Below the pieces are notes generated by a model. It saw only the letters and a program-made list of their open reading frames with translations. It searched no databases and was not told the DNA's origin. From Oegoconia quadripuncta (taxonomy: Eukaryota > Arthropoda > Insecta > Lepidoptera > Autostichidae), in assembly GCA_949316235.1 (NCBI GenBank), contig OX438747.1:28338618-28402617 (forward strand): a DNA stretch of 64,000 nucleotides, read 5' to 3'. This document shows positions 1 through 10,093 of this stretch, piece by piece. Each line of letters begins with the position of its first letter. Positions within the stretch are counted from its first letter, which is position 1. The position numbers and the translations under genes are program-made.

Positions 1-47
1 CCAGTCAAGACATGGTCTCCCAATTGGGGAGGTCCGGGTTCGATTAA
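1..47 (+). repeat. Truncated tRNA-like head of a Lep1-type SINE
   Basis: The stretch contains a tRNA-like B box (ggtccgggttcgatt) resembling the head of the SINE at 63255-63545. It is cut off by the SINE B copy that follows. Confidence 0.5.
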
Positions 48-70
48 GGTAGCAGGCCCTTATTTTTATT

Positions 71-403
71 TTTTTATGCACAACGGGTTAGCACTTGACC
101 TCAGTCACACCTGATGTTAAGTGAAGATGAGGCCGAAGGTGGAAGCGTACTTACCCGGAAACCCCAACACATTTGGGAGACTGGCTAGCTTATCTCTGAC
201 AACCGGAGCACAACAATGCTATTATCATTACGCTTCGCGCGCGGCAGATTTAGATAAGATGGTGGTAGCTAACCAGGCGGACATTTAAAATGCCCTGCGA
301 CCAACCAAACAGAGTAAATAAATATGTCCCCTGCTGGGGATCGAACCCGCGACCTCCGAATCGTAAACCCAATGTTGTTTACATTGAGCCACGGAGGCGG
401 TTA
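71..403 (-). repeat. SINE family B, full-length copy
   Basis: This is a tRNA-derived SINE of about 335 bp on the minus strand. Its head carries the B box GGTTCGATCCCC and its tail ends in ..GTTGTGCATAAAAA. The same unit recurs near 6839, 28388, 38799, 49378, 49834, 51334 and 52822. Confidence 0.85.
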
Positions 404-785
404 CATCTAGCCCTAAATTAAGCGAAAGTTTGTATTATGGATACTAAATAATGGATATACATACATAAAAGTTTATATAAACATCCGTGACTCAGGAATA
501 AATGTTCCTATTCATCACACAAATATTTACCCCTCGCGGGATTCGAACCCGCAACCGTTTTCGCTGATAGGTTTACTATCCACTACACCAATCGATCGTC
601 GCACCAATGTTGCTGCCCCCAAAGAAAGGATCACCGACTTGCCAATCGCAATCCAACCAATCATCTAGTCCCAAAGAAAGTGAAAGTGTGTACTATGGAT
701 ACTAGATAACGAATAAACATACAGAAATATTTATATAAACATCCATGACTCGGGCATAAATGTTCCACTACACCAACCAGTTGTA
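404..785 (-). repeat. SINE family C, one full and one headless copy
   Basis: Two adjacent minus-strand copies (404-600 and about 661-785) share the body around tatggatactagataa and tttatataaacatcc. The first has a tRNA-like head with GGTTCGAATCCCGCGAG; the second has lost most of it. A third copy lies at 37148-37382. Family C has a head related to family A but a different body. Confidence 0.75.
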
Positions 786-944
786 AAAAGACTTATTTAA
801 AAAGAGCAACCCTTGAGTTTCTTGCTCGTTCTTCTCCGGGGAGTCAGCTTTGTGAATGAGCAAGTAATTTTAATATTAAAAAATGTACCATTTTCAAATG
901 ATATTCTTGAATAAAATTAACTCTTTTGACCTTGTTACTTCCAG

Positions 945-3900
945 GCAAGTTCAGGAGAAACTCGCTGCTTTAGAGAAGAAATACGCAGCGATCAGCACCA
1001 AGAGGAAGGCTTGCGAGATAATGAACGACTCCGTGTCTATACTGGACGACACGCTGACCAATAATGTTAAAGTGAGGAAATCTGATCCTGACATATTTGG
1101 TGATAGCATGGTTATACAAGACGATACTAGCTTTGTAAGTATAGTTTTTGTGGTTAAATTATACTGATGTGGATACTGCGATGGGGATGCGGCAGAGGAT
1201 GTGACGATGAGGAAGTGGTTATACTGGAGATGCAGAGGATAATGTGACGATGAATAAGTGGTTATACTGGGGATGCAGAGGAGGATGTGATGTTGAGGAA
1301 GTGGTTATACTGGGGATGCAGAGGATGTGAAGTTGAGGAAGTGGTTATACTGGGGATGAGAGGAGGATGTGACAATGAAGAAGTGGTTATACTGGGGATG
1401 CGGAGGAGGATGTTACGATGAGGAAGTGGTTAGACTGGGGGTGCAGAGGAGGATGTGACGTTGAGGAAGTGGTTATACTGGGGATGCGGAGGAGGATGTG
1501 ACGTTGAGGAAGTGGTTATACTGGGGATGCGGAGGAGGATGTGACGTTGAGGAAGTGGTTATACTGGGGATGCAGAGGAGGATGTTACGATGAGGAAGTG
1601 GTTATATTTATGCGGATGTAGTAATGTGAATGCGGAAGAGGATGTGACGGTGAGGAGCTGGATGGGTATGAAGCAAGTCGACCCATTCGCATGGGTTCAA
1701 GTATGAGGGTGTGAGGATTAGGAGGATGCGAAAAAAAACATCGACTTGTCTTAACTACTATCTCAAATTGAAGACAATTTAGACTGATTGTTGAGCGGGA
1801 TGCGGAAGAGGATGAGACGATGATAATATATATGCGGATGCGGAACAGGATGAGAATGACTGACGACCTATTTGGTGTAGTGGTTAGCATCTCTGGCCAC
1901 TATACCAAAAGGTTGCGGTTTCGAATCCCGCTGGGGGCATATGTTTCTGTGATGAATACGGACATGTGTACCCAAGTTATGGATGTTGTCATTTATAATA
2001 AGTGTTTATTTACAACAAAAAAAAATGTATTTATGTAGTATATCAATCATCTGGTATCCACAACACAAGCCTATAGTTGCTTAGTGTAGAACTAGATGGC
2101 GCTGTGTGTAAGTCTAAGGATATTTTATTTTTTAATGTGACGAGGATCCAGCAACGTATGAACAAAGACTGGACACACACTCACACAATCCGTCGTTTTT
2201 CTAGGATAAATAATGTCTCCGTTTCCAGAACACAATGGTGGATAGAATAGAGGCAGCCGACTCCCCGTACTTCTGCCTGAAGCAGAGCAGCCTGGCGCTG
2301 GCGTCGCTGCAGCGGCCGCAGGGTCACCTCGACAAATTGAAGGTAACAAATATGTAATACACTAGCTTTCCTCCCGCTTTCTCTAGTATAACTTCAAATC
2401 AAGTAAAATCAAAAATATTTTATTCAATGTTGGATACAAAAATATCACTTATTGAAAGTCAACATGTTATTTTTTTTAAACTACATCGCTTCACAAGGTG
2501 TTATGGTTAGGGAGAAGAAGCGACAAGAACCTCAGCAACAACACATCTTTTCAATTGGTTTCCATCTTTACAATAATATTTATTAACTTTATCTTGGATA
2601 TGTTTAATTTGTTTATACCGCGGGTACTACTCACTTTATCGGTGTAAAAAATATCCTGTCTTAATCCACGGTATGTTCTATCTGTATCCCAAATTTCATC
2701 CAAATCCGTTCTACAGTTTCGTCGTGATTAAGTGCGTTTGGCACTGAAAACCAGCGTAATTCGTCGCAGCATGAGCTAAGTGCTAACCCATTTGTGCACG
2801 CCGCAACACGTGACAGCATTATTATTATTATTATTAAATTCTTTATTGCACACAAAAATAAAATACAAAGAACATTTAACATAGATGATGAAGTGTACAA
2901 AGGCGGTCTTATCGCTGATAGCGATTTCTTCCATACAACCTCAGTTAAAGAAGCTTTTTTAATAAGTAGTTGGATAGTGCAAAGTAAAAGCTGAATAACT
3001 TAAATATCAGTAGGTACATAGAATTGTGCGCATCTTCTTCATAATTGTATTTCTTTTTTAGCTATAATTTAAAACTTCTTTGTTTTTGTATCGTGTTGTA
3101 GCGTTCATAATAAATTATTCTTATTCTAAAGTCACTTTGTAAAGCATCATTAGATTTAGATCCGGTTTTTCCCGACACTTACAACCTTGGGATCTTCAAG
3201 TCTACAGTGAATAGGCATTTACTGGGTGCGCGTGATACATCTTCGGCTACATCGTCACTTTCCATCAGGTGAGATTGTAGTCAAACGTGAAACCAGTTTT
3301 TAATAAAAAAAAAAAAAGATCCGGGCACTATCGATCAGGAAAGTTTGCATTTTTAATGAAAACGGCAAATTCACCTATTTGCGATGTTTGTGGACAAATT
3401 GAAGACGTGCAATACTTACTGATGGAGTGTGCCAAGAACAGTAGATAGAGACATATGTTTATTAGAAAATTTTATGTGAACAGACTCGATGTAGGCGTTA
3501 TTGAAAGCATACTAGTTGTTCCTATTTCTGAAGCAACTTTGTCTTTTTGTAGTCTGATGAACATTTGTCATGAATAATTCTCTCTTTCGCTATTTAGCTT
3601 AGGTACAATGGGATTGACATATCCAAAAGGATAAAAATCCCAAAATAAAGTAAGATTTTTTGTGGGAAATAAACAATTTTTAATTTTAACTATAATTATC
3701 TCTTCCAGCCGTCAGAATTCGCCCTGCTCAACTCTGCGAGGCCAGATCAAAGACTTGGATCGGAGAATGTACCCACAAATAATCACAAAAGCATATTCCA
3801 CAAAAGAGAACCAACCAAACTGGTGTTCAGCGAGGAGAGGAAAGATGAAAATATATTTAACATCTCTTACGATGGGTTAGGTGGTCATTCCAAGTTAGAG

Positions 3901-4032
3901 ACGTTTCCTAAACCTAAAGTATTAAGCATTAAGCCTAGAGGTAGTATACCTAAGTTAACGGCTAGGCATAAGCTATCAGGTAACCAAAATATTAGTAATA
4001 TGTTCACTAATTTAAGTAATAAGAATAAGTGA
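945..4032 (+). CDS. TRAIP: TRAIP/NOPO-like E3 ubiquitin ligase, C-terminal exons
   Basis: Three in-phase exons form the 3' end of the gene: 945 (or 955)-1134, 2229-2342 and 3709-4032 (TGA). All borders are AG/GT. The first encodes a charged coiled-coil end (about 60 residues). The second has MVDRIEAADSP, comparable to the MVDRL-type segment of TRAIP proteins. The third has the family hallmark YDGLGGHSK followed by a basic Pro/Lys-rich tail. TRAIP proteins are RING-type E3 ligases that act at stalled replication forks and in the DNA damage response; the fly homologue is no poles. The RING and most of the coiled coil must lie left of the window edge. The match rests mainly on the DGLGG motif and exon order. 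Intron 1 carries a minisatellite and a SINE A copy; intron 2 carries LINE fragments. Confidence 0.8.
1165..1610 (+). repeat. Minisatellite, ~42 bp unit
   Basis: About ten imperfect tandem copies of a unit reading roughly gaagtggttatactgggg followed by atgcagaggaggatgtgacg lie in the first visible TRAIP-like intron. Related GGATG-rich sequence continues to about 1855. Confidence 0.9.
1861..2140 (+). repeat. SINE family A, full-length copy
   Basis: A tRNA-like head (ggtgtagtggttagca, then gtttcgaatcccgctggggg) is followed by a body containing ggatgttgtcatttataata and a 3' part with ctagatggcgctgtgtgt, ending in an ATTT-rich tail. It is the consensus for the roughly 15 A copies in this window and sits in the TRAIP-like intron. 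Confidence 0.85.
2395..2565 (-). repeat. LINE 3' end, same family as 60280-60990
   Basis: The reverse complement matches the 3' untranslated end of the LINE at 60800-60990, including ctccctaaccataacacctt and the tail with AATAAAATATTTTTGATTT. It is a 5'-truncated insertion in the TRAIP-like intron. Confidence 0.75.
2817..2960 (-). repeat. LINE 3'-end fragment with (ATT)n tail
   Basis: On the minus strand the fragment ends in TTTGTGTGCAATAAAGAATTT followed by (AAT)n, a poly(A)-signal-plus-microsatellite end typical of truncated LINEs. No ORF is preserved. Confidence 0.55.
3136..3600 (+). repeat. CR1-like LINE 3' end plus second LINE fragment
   Basis: Positions 3155-3318 repeat the 3' end of the LINE copy at 56260-56580 (cttacaaccttgggatcttc through poly(A)). 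From about 3325, a degenerate reading gives CDVCGQIEDVQYLLMEC, the Cys-rich motif at the C-terminus of many non-LTR reverse transcriptases. Both are dead fragments in a TRAIP-like intron. Confidence 0.65.
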
Positions 4033-4545
4033 TATATAAGCATTTAAGTTAGAACTTGATATCTTCTGATTTAGTCTTGGCGCAGTCGGTAGGTCCTTGA
4101 ATGGGTGAGCCAGTCCACGGACTGGCTCTGGCACGGACTGACAGACCACGGTCTAGAAACTTGGAAACGATGTCAGGTGAACACTAGTCTGACATAGATG
4201 AGTGGAGGCTGTGCCGTAAATGATGATGTTTGTTTTGAATTATATGAATCAAAAATTATTATACAGTAGTAAATAGATTTCATATAAACTGTAATAAATA
4301 ATGAACTAACTGAAAAAAAAAAAAAACCCGACTGTTTAAATAGCCAACTCAAATTATGGAAAGGTCTATGTAATTTAGAAGCTCTCCACACATATGCTGC
4401 TTAGCATGTCTTGTAATATACATTATCGGAATCATCATGACGAGCCCTGTCATATGATACCCATATTGTACACGGAACATTTTTTTTTTTTGAAGGAACT
4501 ATATAAGTACTTTGCTCCATAAATAATTTATCCATGGGCATACAA
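4033..4545. other. 3' flank of TRAIP-like gene with a 5S-like fragment
   Basis: There is no gene here. Positions 4070-4115 (ggcgcagtcggtaggtccttgaatgggtga, given here only as the landmark of a 5S-type internal promoter) resemble the 3' part of 5S rRNA, as in 5S-derived SINEs. An A12 run (about 4313-4326) and a T11 run (about 4482) flank unremarkable AT-rich DNA. Confidence 0.5.
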
Positions 4546-4546
4546 T

Positions 4547-4711
4547 GTCATCTAGTTCCACACGAAGCAACTAAGCTTGTGTTGTGGATACCAGATGAAT
4601 ACTACACAAATAATATTTGTTTTTTGTAAATAAACCGTATTCATCGTACAAACATGTGCCCATAGCGGGATTCGAACACGCGACCTTTTGGTAAAGCAGC
4701 CAGAGTTTCAA
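4547..4711 (-). repeat. SINE A, partial copy cut by an AT-rich module
   Basis: The copy keeps the 3' domain (catctagttccacac) and most of the tRNA-like head (gcgggattcgaacacgcgac). It breaks at 4711, where a quasi-periodic AT-rich stretch (4712-4862) starts. Confidence 0.7.
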
Positions 4712-5042
4712 AATATTTTTCGTTAAATTTTACTTCCCAAAAAACTTATCGCATTAGTTTCGTCGCGTTAGCAAATTTATATTTCGCATTTTAATCACTT
4801 GGTCAAATATTAATTTGGCATCTTTTTAAGCAAAAAGTTGTCAAATTATGCAAAAATAAAGCAAGTTTTAGTTGGTGTGCATCCGAATCGACACCATTGG
4901 TATCCGTTATTGGCACAGATTATAGGTAATGAGTAATGAGTCGGCACCATTTTAATACTAGCTTTAAAATGATGTATTTCTTACATTGGTGCCATCTCTT
5001 TCTTCCTAGAACAAGAACGGGATTACACTTTGTAATTAGTTT

Positions 5043-5095
5043 TAACCGCCTCCGTGACTCAAACAACAAAGGGTTTACTAAACGGGGCTCTATAA
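5043..5095 (+). repeat. SINE B head fragment
   Basis: The stretch reads aaccgcctccgtgactcaaa and continues like the first ~50 bp of SINE B, then diverges. Confidence 0.6.
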
Positions 5096-5628
5096 GAGAA
5101 AGTGACATTGTTTAATATTGATAGACAAATGCTCACATTACCGAAAATATTTAAGGTAATGAAGATAAAAGACCGCAACACAGAATTAATTCATTACATA
5201 CAGTATATCAAATATTAAGCGACCATGTCTGTGTGATGGATTTGACCTTATTTATCTCATTTCCTACAGTATTGTTGAAACCACAGGTTGGTTACAGTTG
5301 ACATTAAATTTAAGAATTACCTACCTTTTTGGATAATATTTGACTGAATAAATATTGTGCCATGTGAAAAAAAAAAAAAAAAAGTGCTCAAGTTTAGTCA
5401 AATATACATTAAACTTGAAATACATGTTATGCCAAACCATATTTGACTACATAATACTTGGTAAAATGAAACATTGCCATGTAATTATTTGTTAAAACAG
5501 TAAATTGCCGAAAATAGTATTGCTAACTGTAAAATTGCGAAAAGTTGTTTTGCCAAATGAAAATTTGGGAAACATACTTTGGCATGTGATACTTTGGGAA
5601 ACGTTTTTCGCCCAAAAATTAGTAATCC

Positions 5629-5849
5629 GTTGTGGATACCGGATAGTTGATATACTACACAGTTATTCATTTTTTTGTAATTAACTATTAATGAAATCAC
5701 CCATAACTCGGGTACACGTGTTTTCATCATACAAACTTATGCCCCTAGCGGGATCGAACCCTCGACCTTTTGGTATAGGAGTCAGAGTTTCTAACCACTA
5801 CACCGAACAGGTGGTCAATGATATCAATCAATCAATCAATCAATCAATC
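5629..5849 (-). repeat. SINE A partial copy and (AATC)n microsatellite
   Basis: Positions 5629-5816 hold a SINE A copy lacking its 3' domain. The missing part is replaced by the AT-rich module ending at about 5625. The tRNA-like head is followed by (aatc)7 at about 5821-5849. Confidence 0.7.
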
Positions 5850-5945
5850 AAATATGGTTTACTATTTTGTGACGTAGGCGAATATTTTTTGGTGTAAAGA
5901 AAATAAATATTTTTTTGTAATTCTTTTGTTTTTACGACATTCATC

Positions 5946-6198
5946 TAAATAAATAAATAAATATCTTTGCACAAACACACAGCGCCATCTAGGTCCACAG
6001 TAAGCATCTAGGCTTGTGTTATGGATACCAGATGGTTGATAAACTACACAAATATTTTTTTTTTGTAAATAAATACTTGTGTAAATGAAAAACATCCGTA
6101 ACTTGGGAACACATAACATATGCCCCTAGCGGGATTCGAACCCGCGACCATTTGGTATAGTAGCAGAATTTTCTAACCACCACACCAAACAGGTCGTC
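5946..6198 (-). repeat. SINE A, near full-length copy
   Basis: The copy runs from the (AAAT)n tail (aaataaataaataaatatc) through catctaggtccacag to the tRNA-like head with gggattcgaacccgcgacca. Confidence 0.8.
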
Positions 6199-6403
6199 AC
6201 GAACAATTTGTTTATATTTAATTGTTTCACTTCGACTTCTATTGTGATAATAGTCGCCATGTGGTATTAAAGATGGTGGTTGGTCGAGAACGGAGGGTTC
6301 CGTAAATAAGACTCGTTGTCTATTGTGATGTTGTACGAACAAGGCAAGGCCCTTTATTAGTGAACAAGCCTACTTATATAATATTGGTATCGGCGCTGAC
6401 TAA

Positions 6404-6615
6404 GGGTCAATTCACACCGAGACGCGACGCGACGCGACGATACTCAAAGAGGCCAATGATTTCGCGCTGCACCTCGAGGCGCAGTGCTGCGTGGTGCAAC
6501 GTAATCTGAATTCTCACAATGTAATGTGTATCTTTTCGTGTAGTGAATAAAGTATATTCTAAGTCGCTCTATGAAAAATGTGCGCGCAGCGTCGCGTCTC
6601 GGTGTGAACTGACCC
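6404..6615. mobile_element. PIF/Harbinger-type MITE
   Basis: Inverted repeats read GGGTCAATTCACACCGAGAC at the left and its counterpart GTCTCGGTGTGAACTGACCC at the right. They are flanked by the 3 bp direct repeat TAA (6401-6403 and 6616-6618), the target preference of Harbinger elements. There is no coding capacity. The left repeat contains GACGC triplication. Confidence 0.8.
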
Positions 6616-6838
6616 TAAGCGATATGCGATTATGTTGCAGTAAACCATTACGCTACGGTTAAACACCGAAATAAGGCGAGGTTATCAATATACTACATTA
6701 TGATAAGTATTCTATTGTTTATTTTTTCTATGATAAATGCTTACTTGCCGTAGTACAGTCAGCTGCAACTAAAAGTATACTCTCATCTATTTTGCAAAGA
6801 AAATCACTCGTGGACTCGTGGCGTAGCCGCATTCTTAA

Positions 6839-7174
6839 CCGCCTCCGTGGCTCAATGTAACCAACATAGGGTTTACGAATCGGAGGTCGCGGGTTCGATC
6901 CCCAGCGGGGTACATGTTTAGTACTCGGTTTGGTTGGTGGTAGGGCATTTTAAATGTCCGCCTGGCTAGCTACCACCATCTTATCTAAATCTGCCGCCAA
7001 ACAGCAATGTTAATAGCATTGTTGTGTTCCGGTTGTCAGAGATAAGATAGCCAGTTCCCCAAATATTTGGGTTTCCGGGTCAGTACGCTTCCACCTTCGG
7101 CCTCATCTTCACTTAACATCAGGTGTGATTGAGGTCAAGTGCTAACCCGTTGTGCATAAAAAACTAAAAAAAAA
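6839..7174 (+). repeat. SINE B, full-length copy
   Basis: A complete copy runs from aaccgcctccgtggctcaat to the tail gttgtgcataaaaaac. The B box is gggttcgatccccagcgggg. Confidence 0.85.
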
Positions 7175-7184
7175 TCGCTATTCG

Positions 7185-7505
7185 TTTGCGGTTAGCGAAG
7201 TAGTATCTGGCGCGATCAGTCCTTGGATGGGTGACCACCAGTGGCATTTTAATACGAGTGTTTCCATGTCTAGGAGGGCATGTTAAATAGTCCGTCCTGG
7301 TTGTTTTCATTGAAGGCAGTCGTTAAACCAAGGACTACAGAGACGGTTTAAAAACACTGACTGTCAGATGGTCACTAATCTGACAGAAATTCACTGGGCC
7401 AGAGTGGTGGAATATGGTTCATACCCTCTCCCTGTGAGCGGGGACTTTGCCCCAATAGTGGAGACGTGCAAGGCTGTTGATGAAAAAATCAAGCTGGTGC
7501 ATAAT
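7185..7505 (+). repeat. 5S rRNA-derived SINE (SINE3-like)
   Basis: The head carries tggcgcgatcagtccttgg followed by atgggtgaccacca, which matches the 3' half of 5S rRNA. The tail (gggccagagtggtggaatat, then cccaatagtggagacgtgca and tgatga) resembles the tail of the tRNA-derived SINE at 63255-63545. Two other 5S-like scraps are near 4070 and 31130. Confidence 0.7.
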
Positions 7506-7854
7506 GCAGCTTGCATGAGTACTGTCAGGACATGAAATTTTGATACCCATAGCTTCTTTTGCCTTGCAGGATATTATTAACACAATAGATTTAGTGCGTT
7601 AGGGGTATACTTTTAGCTGCAGCTGACTGTACTACTGGTAGAACCACGGACAACAGGACCCTAACCTATGGCACTTGAACTGTCGACGAAGAAAACGTAA
7701 TCTATCCAGCCGTTTCAATTCTCTGAGGGAATAAAGAATCCTACATACATAAATATCACACATAATCTTCCTCAGTCGGTTAAAAAATGTGCTATATTTT
7801 CTGTAATTTAGTAATGGAAGTTAAAGTTGTTAGGTTAGTATATTTGCCGTAAAT

Positions 7855-8111
7855 GAAATATAAATAAATATCTTTGCGCATACACACAGCGCCATCTAGT
7901 TCCACACTAAGCAACTAGGCTTGTATTATGGATACTAGATGGTTGCCAAACTACAAAAATACATTTTATTTGGTTAAATAATTTGAAAAACATCCATAAC
8001 TCGAGTACATTTGTCCGTATTCATCATACAAACATAAGCCCCTAGCTGGTTTCGAACCCGTGACCTTTTGGTATAGCAGTCAGAGTTTGTAACCATTACA
8101 CCAAACGGGTC
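7855..8111 (-). repeat. SINE A, near full-length copy
   Basis: The copy contains catctagttccacactaagc and a tRNA-like head with decayed B box (ggtttcgaacccgtgacc). Confidence 0.8.
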
Positions 8112-8117
8112 TTAAAA

Positions 8118-9045
8118 AATGGGTTGGAATAAAATATTTTTATAGTGCTGAAAAAAAAACATGAGCGCGTTTGTATTGAATCAAACGCCCGTACAATGCA
8201 ATGCAGACTAGGATTCACATTAATTTCACCGCAGTGTTCTTCACAGTGACTATACGCCAGGTACAAAGCAGGTACCCGACAATTGACTTGTTTTGACTGA
8301 GGCTCCTTCACTAAATTGAAGAAATATAACTTGGCTGTATGGGCTGAGATACTGTTGCCTTCTCCGAGAGGAGTGGAAAAAAAAAAAATATATTATTGTG
8401 CGTAATCGAAGCTTTCGGGTTCTCACAAGAAGCCGGCAAAACCTTTTGTAAAGCATTCTGCCACTTTATTGAAGTATGACTTGACCGTGACTAGACTCTG
8501 TATATGCCACGTATACGACGAATTACTTGTTTTGACTGAGACTGACTTATAAACTGTAGAAATAAGACATGGCTGTATGGGCTTAAACCGCTTTGCCTTC
8601 TGTGAGAGGAGAGAATAAAACAAAAAAAATGGCTTTTTGGCGGGAACTCGGCGAGTGAAGTAGCATTTTTCTTTATAAGTCTTATAATTTGTGCATTCTA
8701 ACTTTTGAAGCTTAATAATGGCAGAATATTGTGCAGCAAACGTTAGTAATAGTGTACAAGTGAAGGGAAGTGTAAATTAAAGTGCGTAACGGAGCTTTCG
8801 GGTTCCCACAAGAAGCCGCCAAAATCTTTTGTAAAGCATTCTGCCACTTTACTGAAGAATGACCTGACCGTGACTAGACTCTGTATACGCCAAGTATACG
8901 ACGAATTACTTGTTTTGACTGAGACTGACTTACAAACTGAAGAAATAAGTGAAATAAGACATGGCTGTTATGGGCTAGATCCCTTTGCCTTCTCCTAAAG
9001 GAGAGAATGAAACAAAAAAAAAAAAAAAAAACAAAAAAAATGTCG
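8118..9045 (+). repeat. Tandem array of a poly(A)-tailed ~400 bp repeat (family E)
   Basis: Three head-to-tail units of decreasing divergence (about 8118-8395, 8396-8624 and 8628-9045) each end in a stretch reading gccttctcctaaaggagaga, then a poly(A) tract. The best unit starts ggctttttggcgggaactcg. The same family forms a second array at 17038-18300 on the other strand. No coding frame and no clear A/B boxes are visible, so the nature of the family is unknown. Confidence 0.8.
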
Positions 9046-10093
9046 GGGTTTGTTTTTCACGAAAAAAATTAATAGCACAAAATATTACAGAGAGAAAACG
9101 CAATAGTAAACAAAGTTAGCTTTCAATTAGGTAATTTGTTTATTTTTGTATGGATGGTTCAACAAGCAATGGGTAGTAGGTATGTAGTATTCATATTTTA
9201 AATTACCTACTTTGGTTATTTTTTTTTGGAATCGATTTCGATTCATTTTATTTTACAGTCGTGATTGCTATTAAATAAGATAAATCTTAAAACAAGGTGG
9301 ACACATGTGTTGATACTTAATCCTTGTTAATCTTAGTGATTTCATTTATATACGGTATGTACGCATAATGTAGTACAGACACAAACAAAAGTTCTTAAAG
9401 GTACGTAAAAATAGACAGTTTTTCTCTTTTCTTAAAAGATATACCTACAGTAGATTTGATAAAATAGATGATAATCCTGGCGTACGATTTTTGAACTTTT
9501 GGCGCTTGAGTGGGAATGCGAACAAATCCAAAATCGCTCTGCAGAATCTCGTACCACCTTACCTTAATGTTATCAGCCGTCAAAAAGACAAGGCAGCTTC
9601 CATCCAACCCGAACAATTTCAATTGTTAGACTACGTAATATAGACCAAGAAAATATGCTGCCAAGTGTTTTAGCGAAAGCTGTTACTTTGAATATAAACG
9701 CAAACATGAGTAGGTAGCTATGTAGTCTTATTCATAGTTTTACAAGAATTAAATTTTAAATATTTAATATTTAAATACCTATTGTAATTGGAAAAGTATT
9801 TTTTGTAAAATTCTAGGTATCCATAATCCCAATTCAAGTACTAATATTGAGTAATATTAATAATTTTTCTTTTCAGGATCTCATAATTTCAAGATTAAGA
9901 AAATGGACAGAAATGTGTCCAATAACGAATAATATCTTGTCACACAATGCTCTGGCTTATGCAATTATGCACTGCAACGTTTTCAGAGGCAGAGGCCAAG
10001 AGCTGCTACAATTTGCTTTTCAACTATGAATATCCAATAAGCCTGCTACCTAAAAGTTTAATTCATAGTTGTGACGTCTAATAATATAAAATC
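9046..10093. other. Upstream region of the 20-finger gene
   Basis: This is AT-rich single-copy-looking DNA. A possible splice acceptor (tttttcttttcag, ending at 9876) precedes about 215 bases leading to the ATG at 10094, so 9877-10093 could be the 5' UTR end of the last exon. No promoter can be pinned. Confidence 0.35.

Noticed and set aside
1861..1960. tRNA-like sequences with A/B boxes as tRNA genes
   Set aside because: All such sequences are heads of multi-copy SINEs, lack a sound cloverleaf and are followed by SINE bodies.
7195..7245. 5S rRNA gene
   Set aside because: Only the 3' part of 5S is matched and a SINE tail follows; no full 120 bp 5S unit is present.
9847..10029. 60-codon frame as an extra protein upstream of the 20-finger gene
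   Set aside because: It starts at a non-ATG codon, has no recognisable domain and more likely represents 5' UTR or intron.
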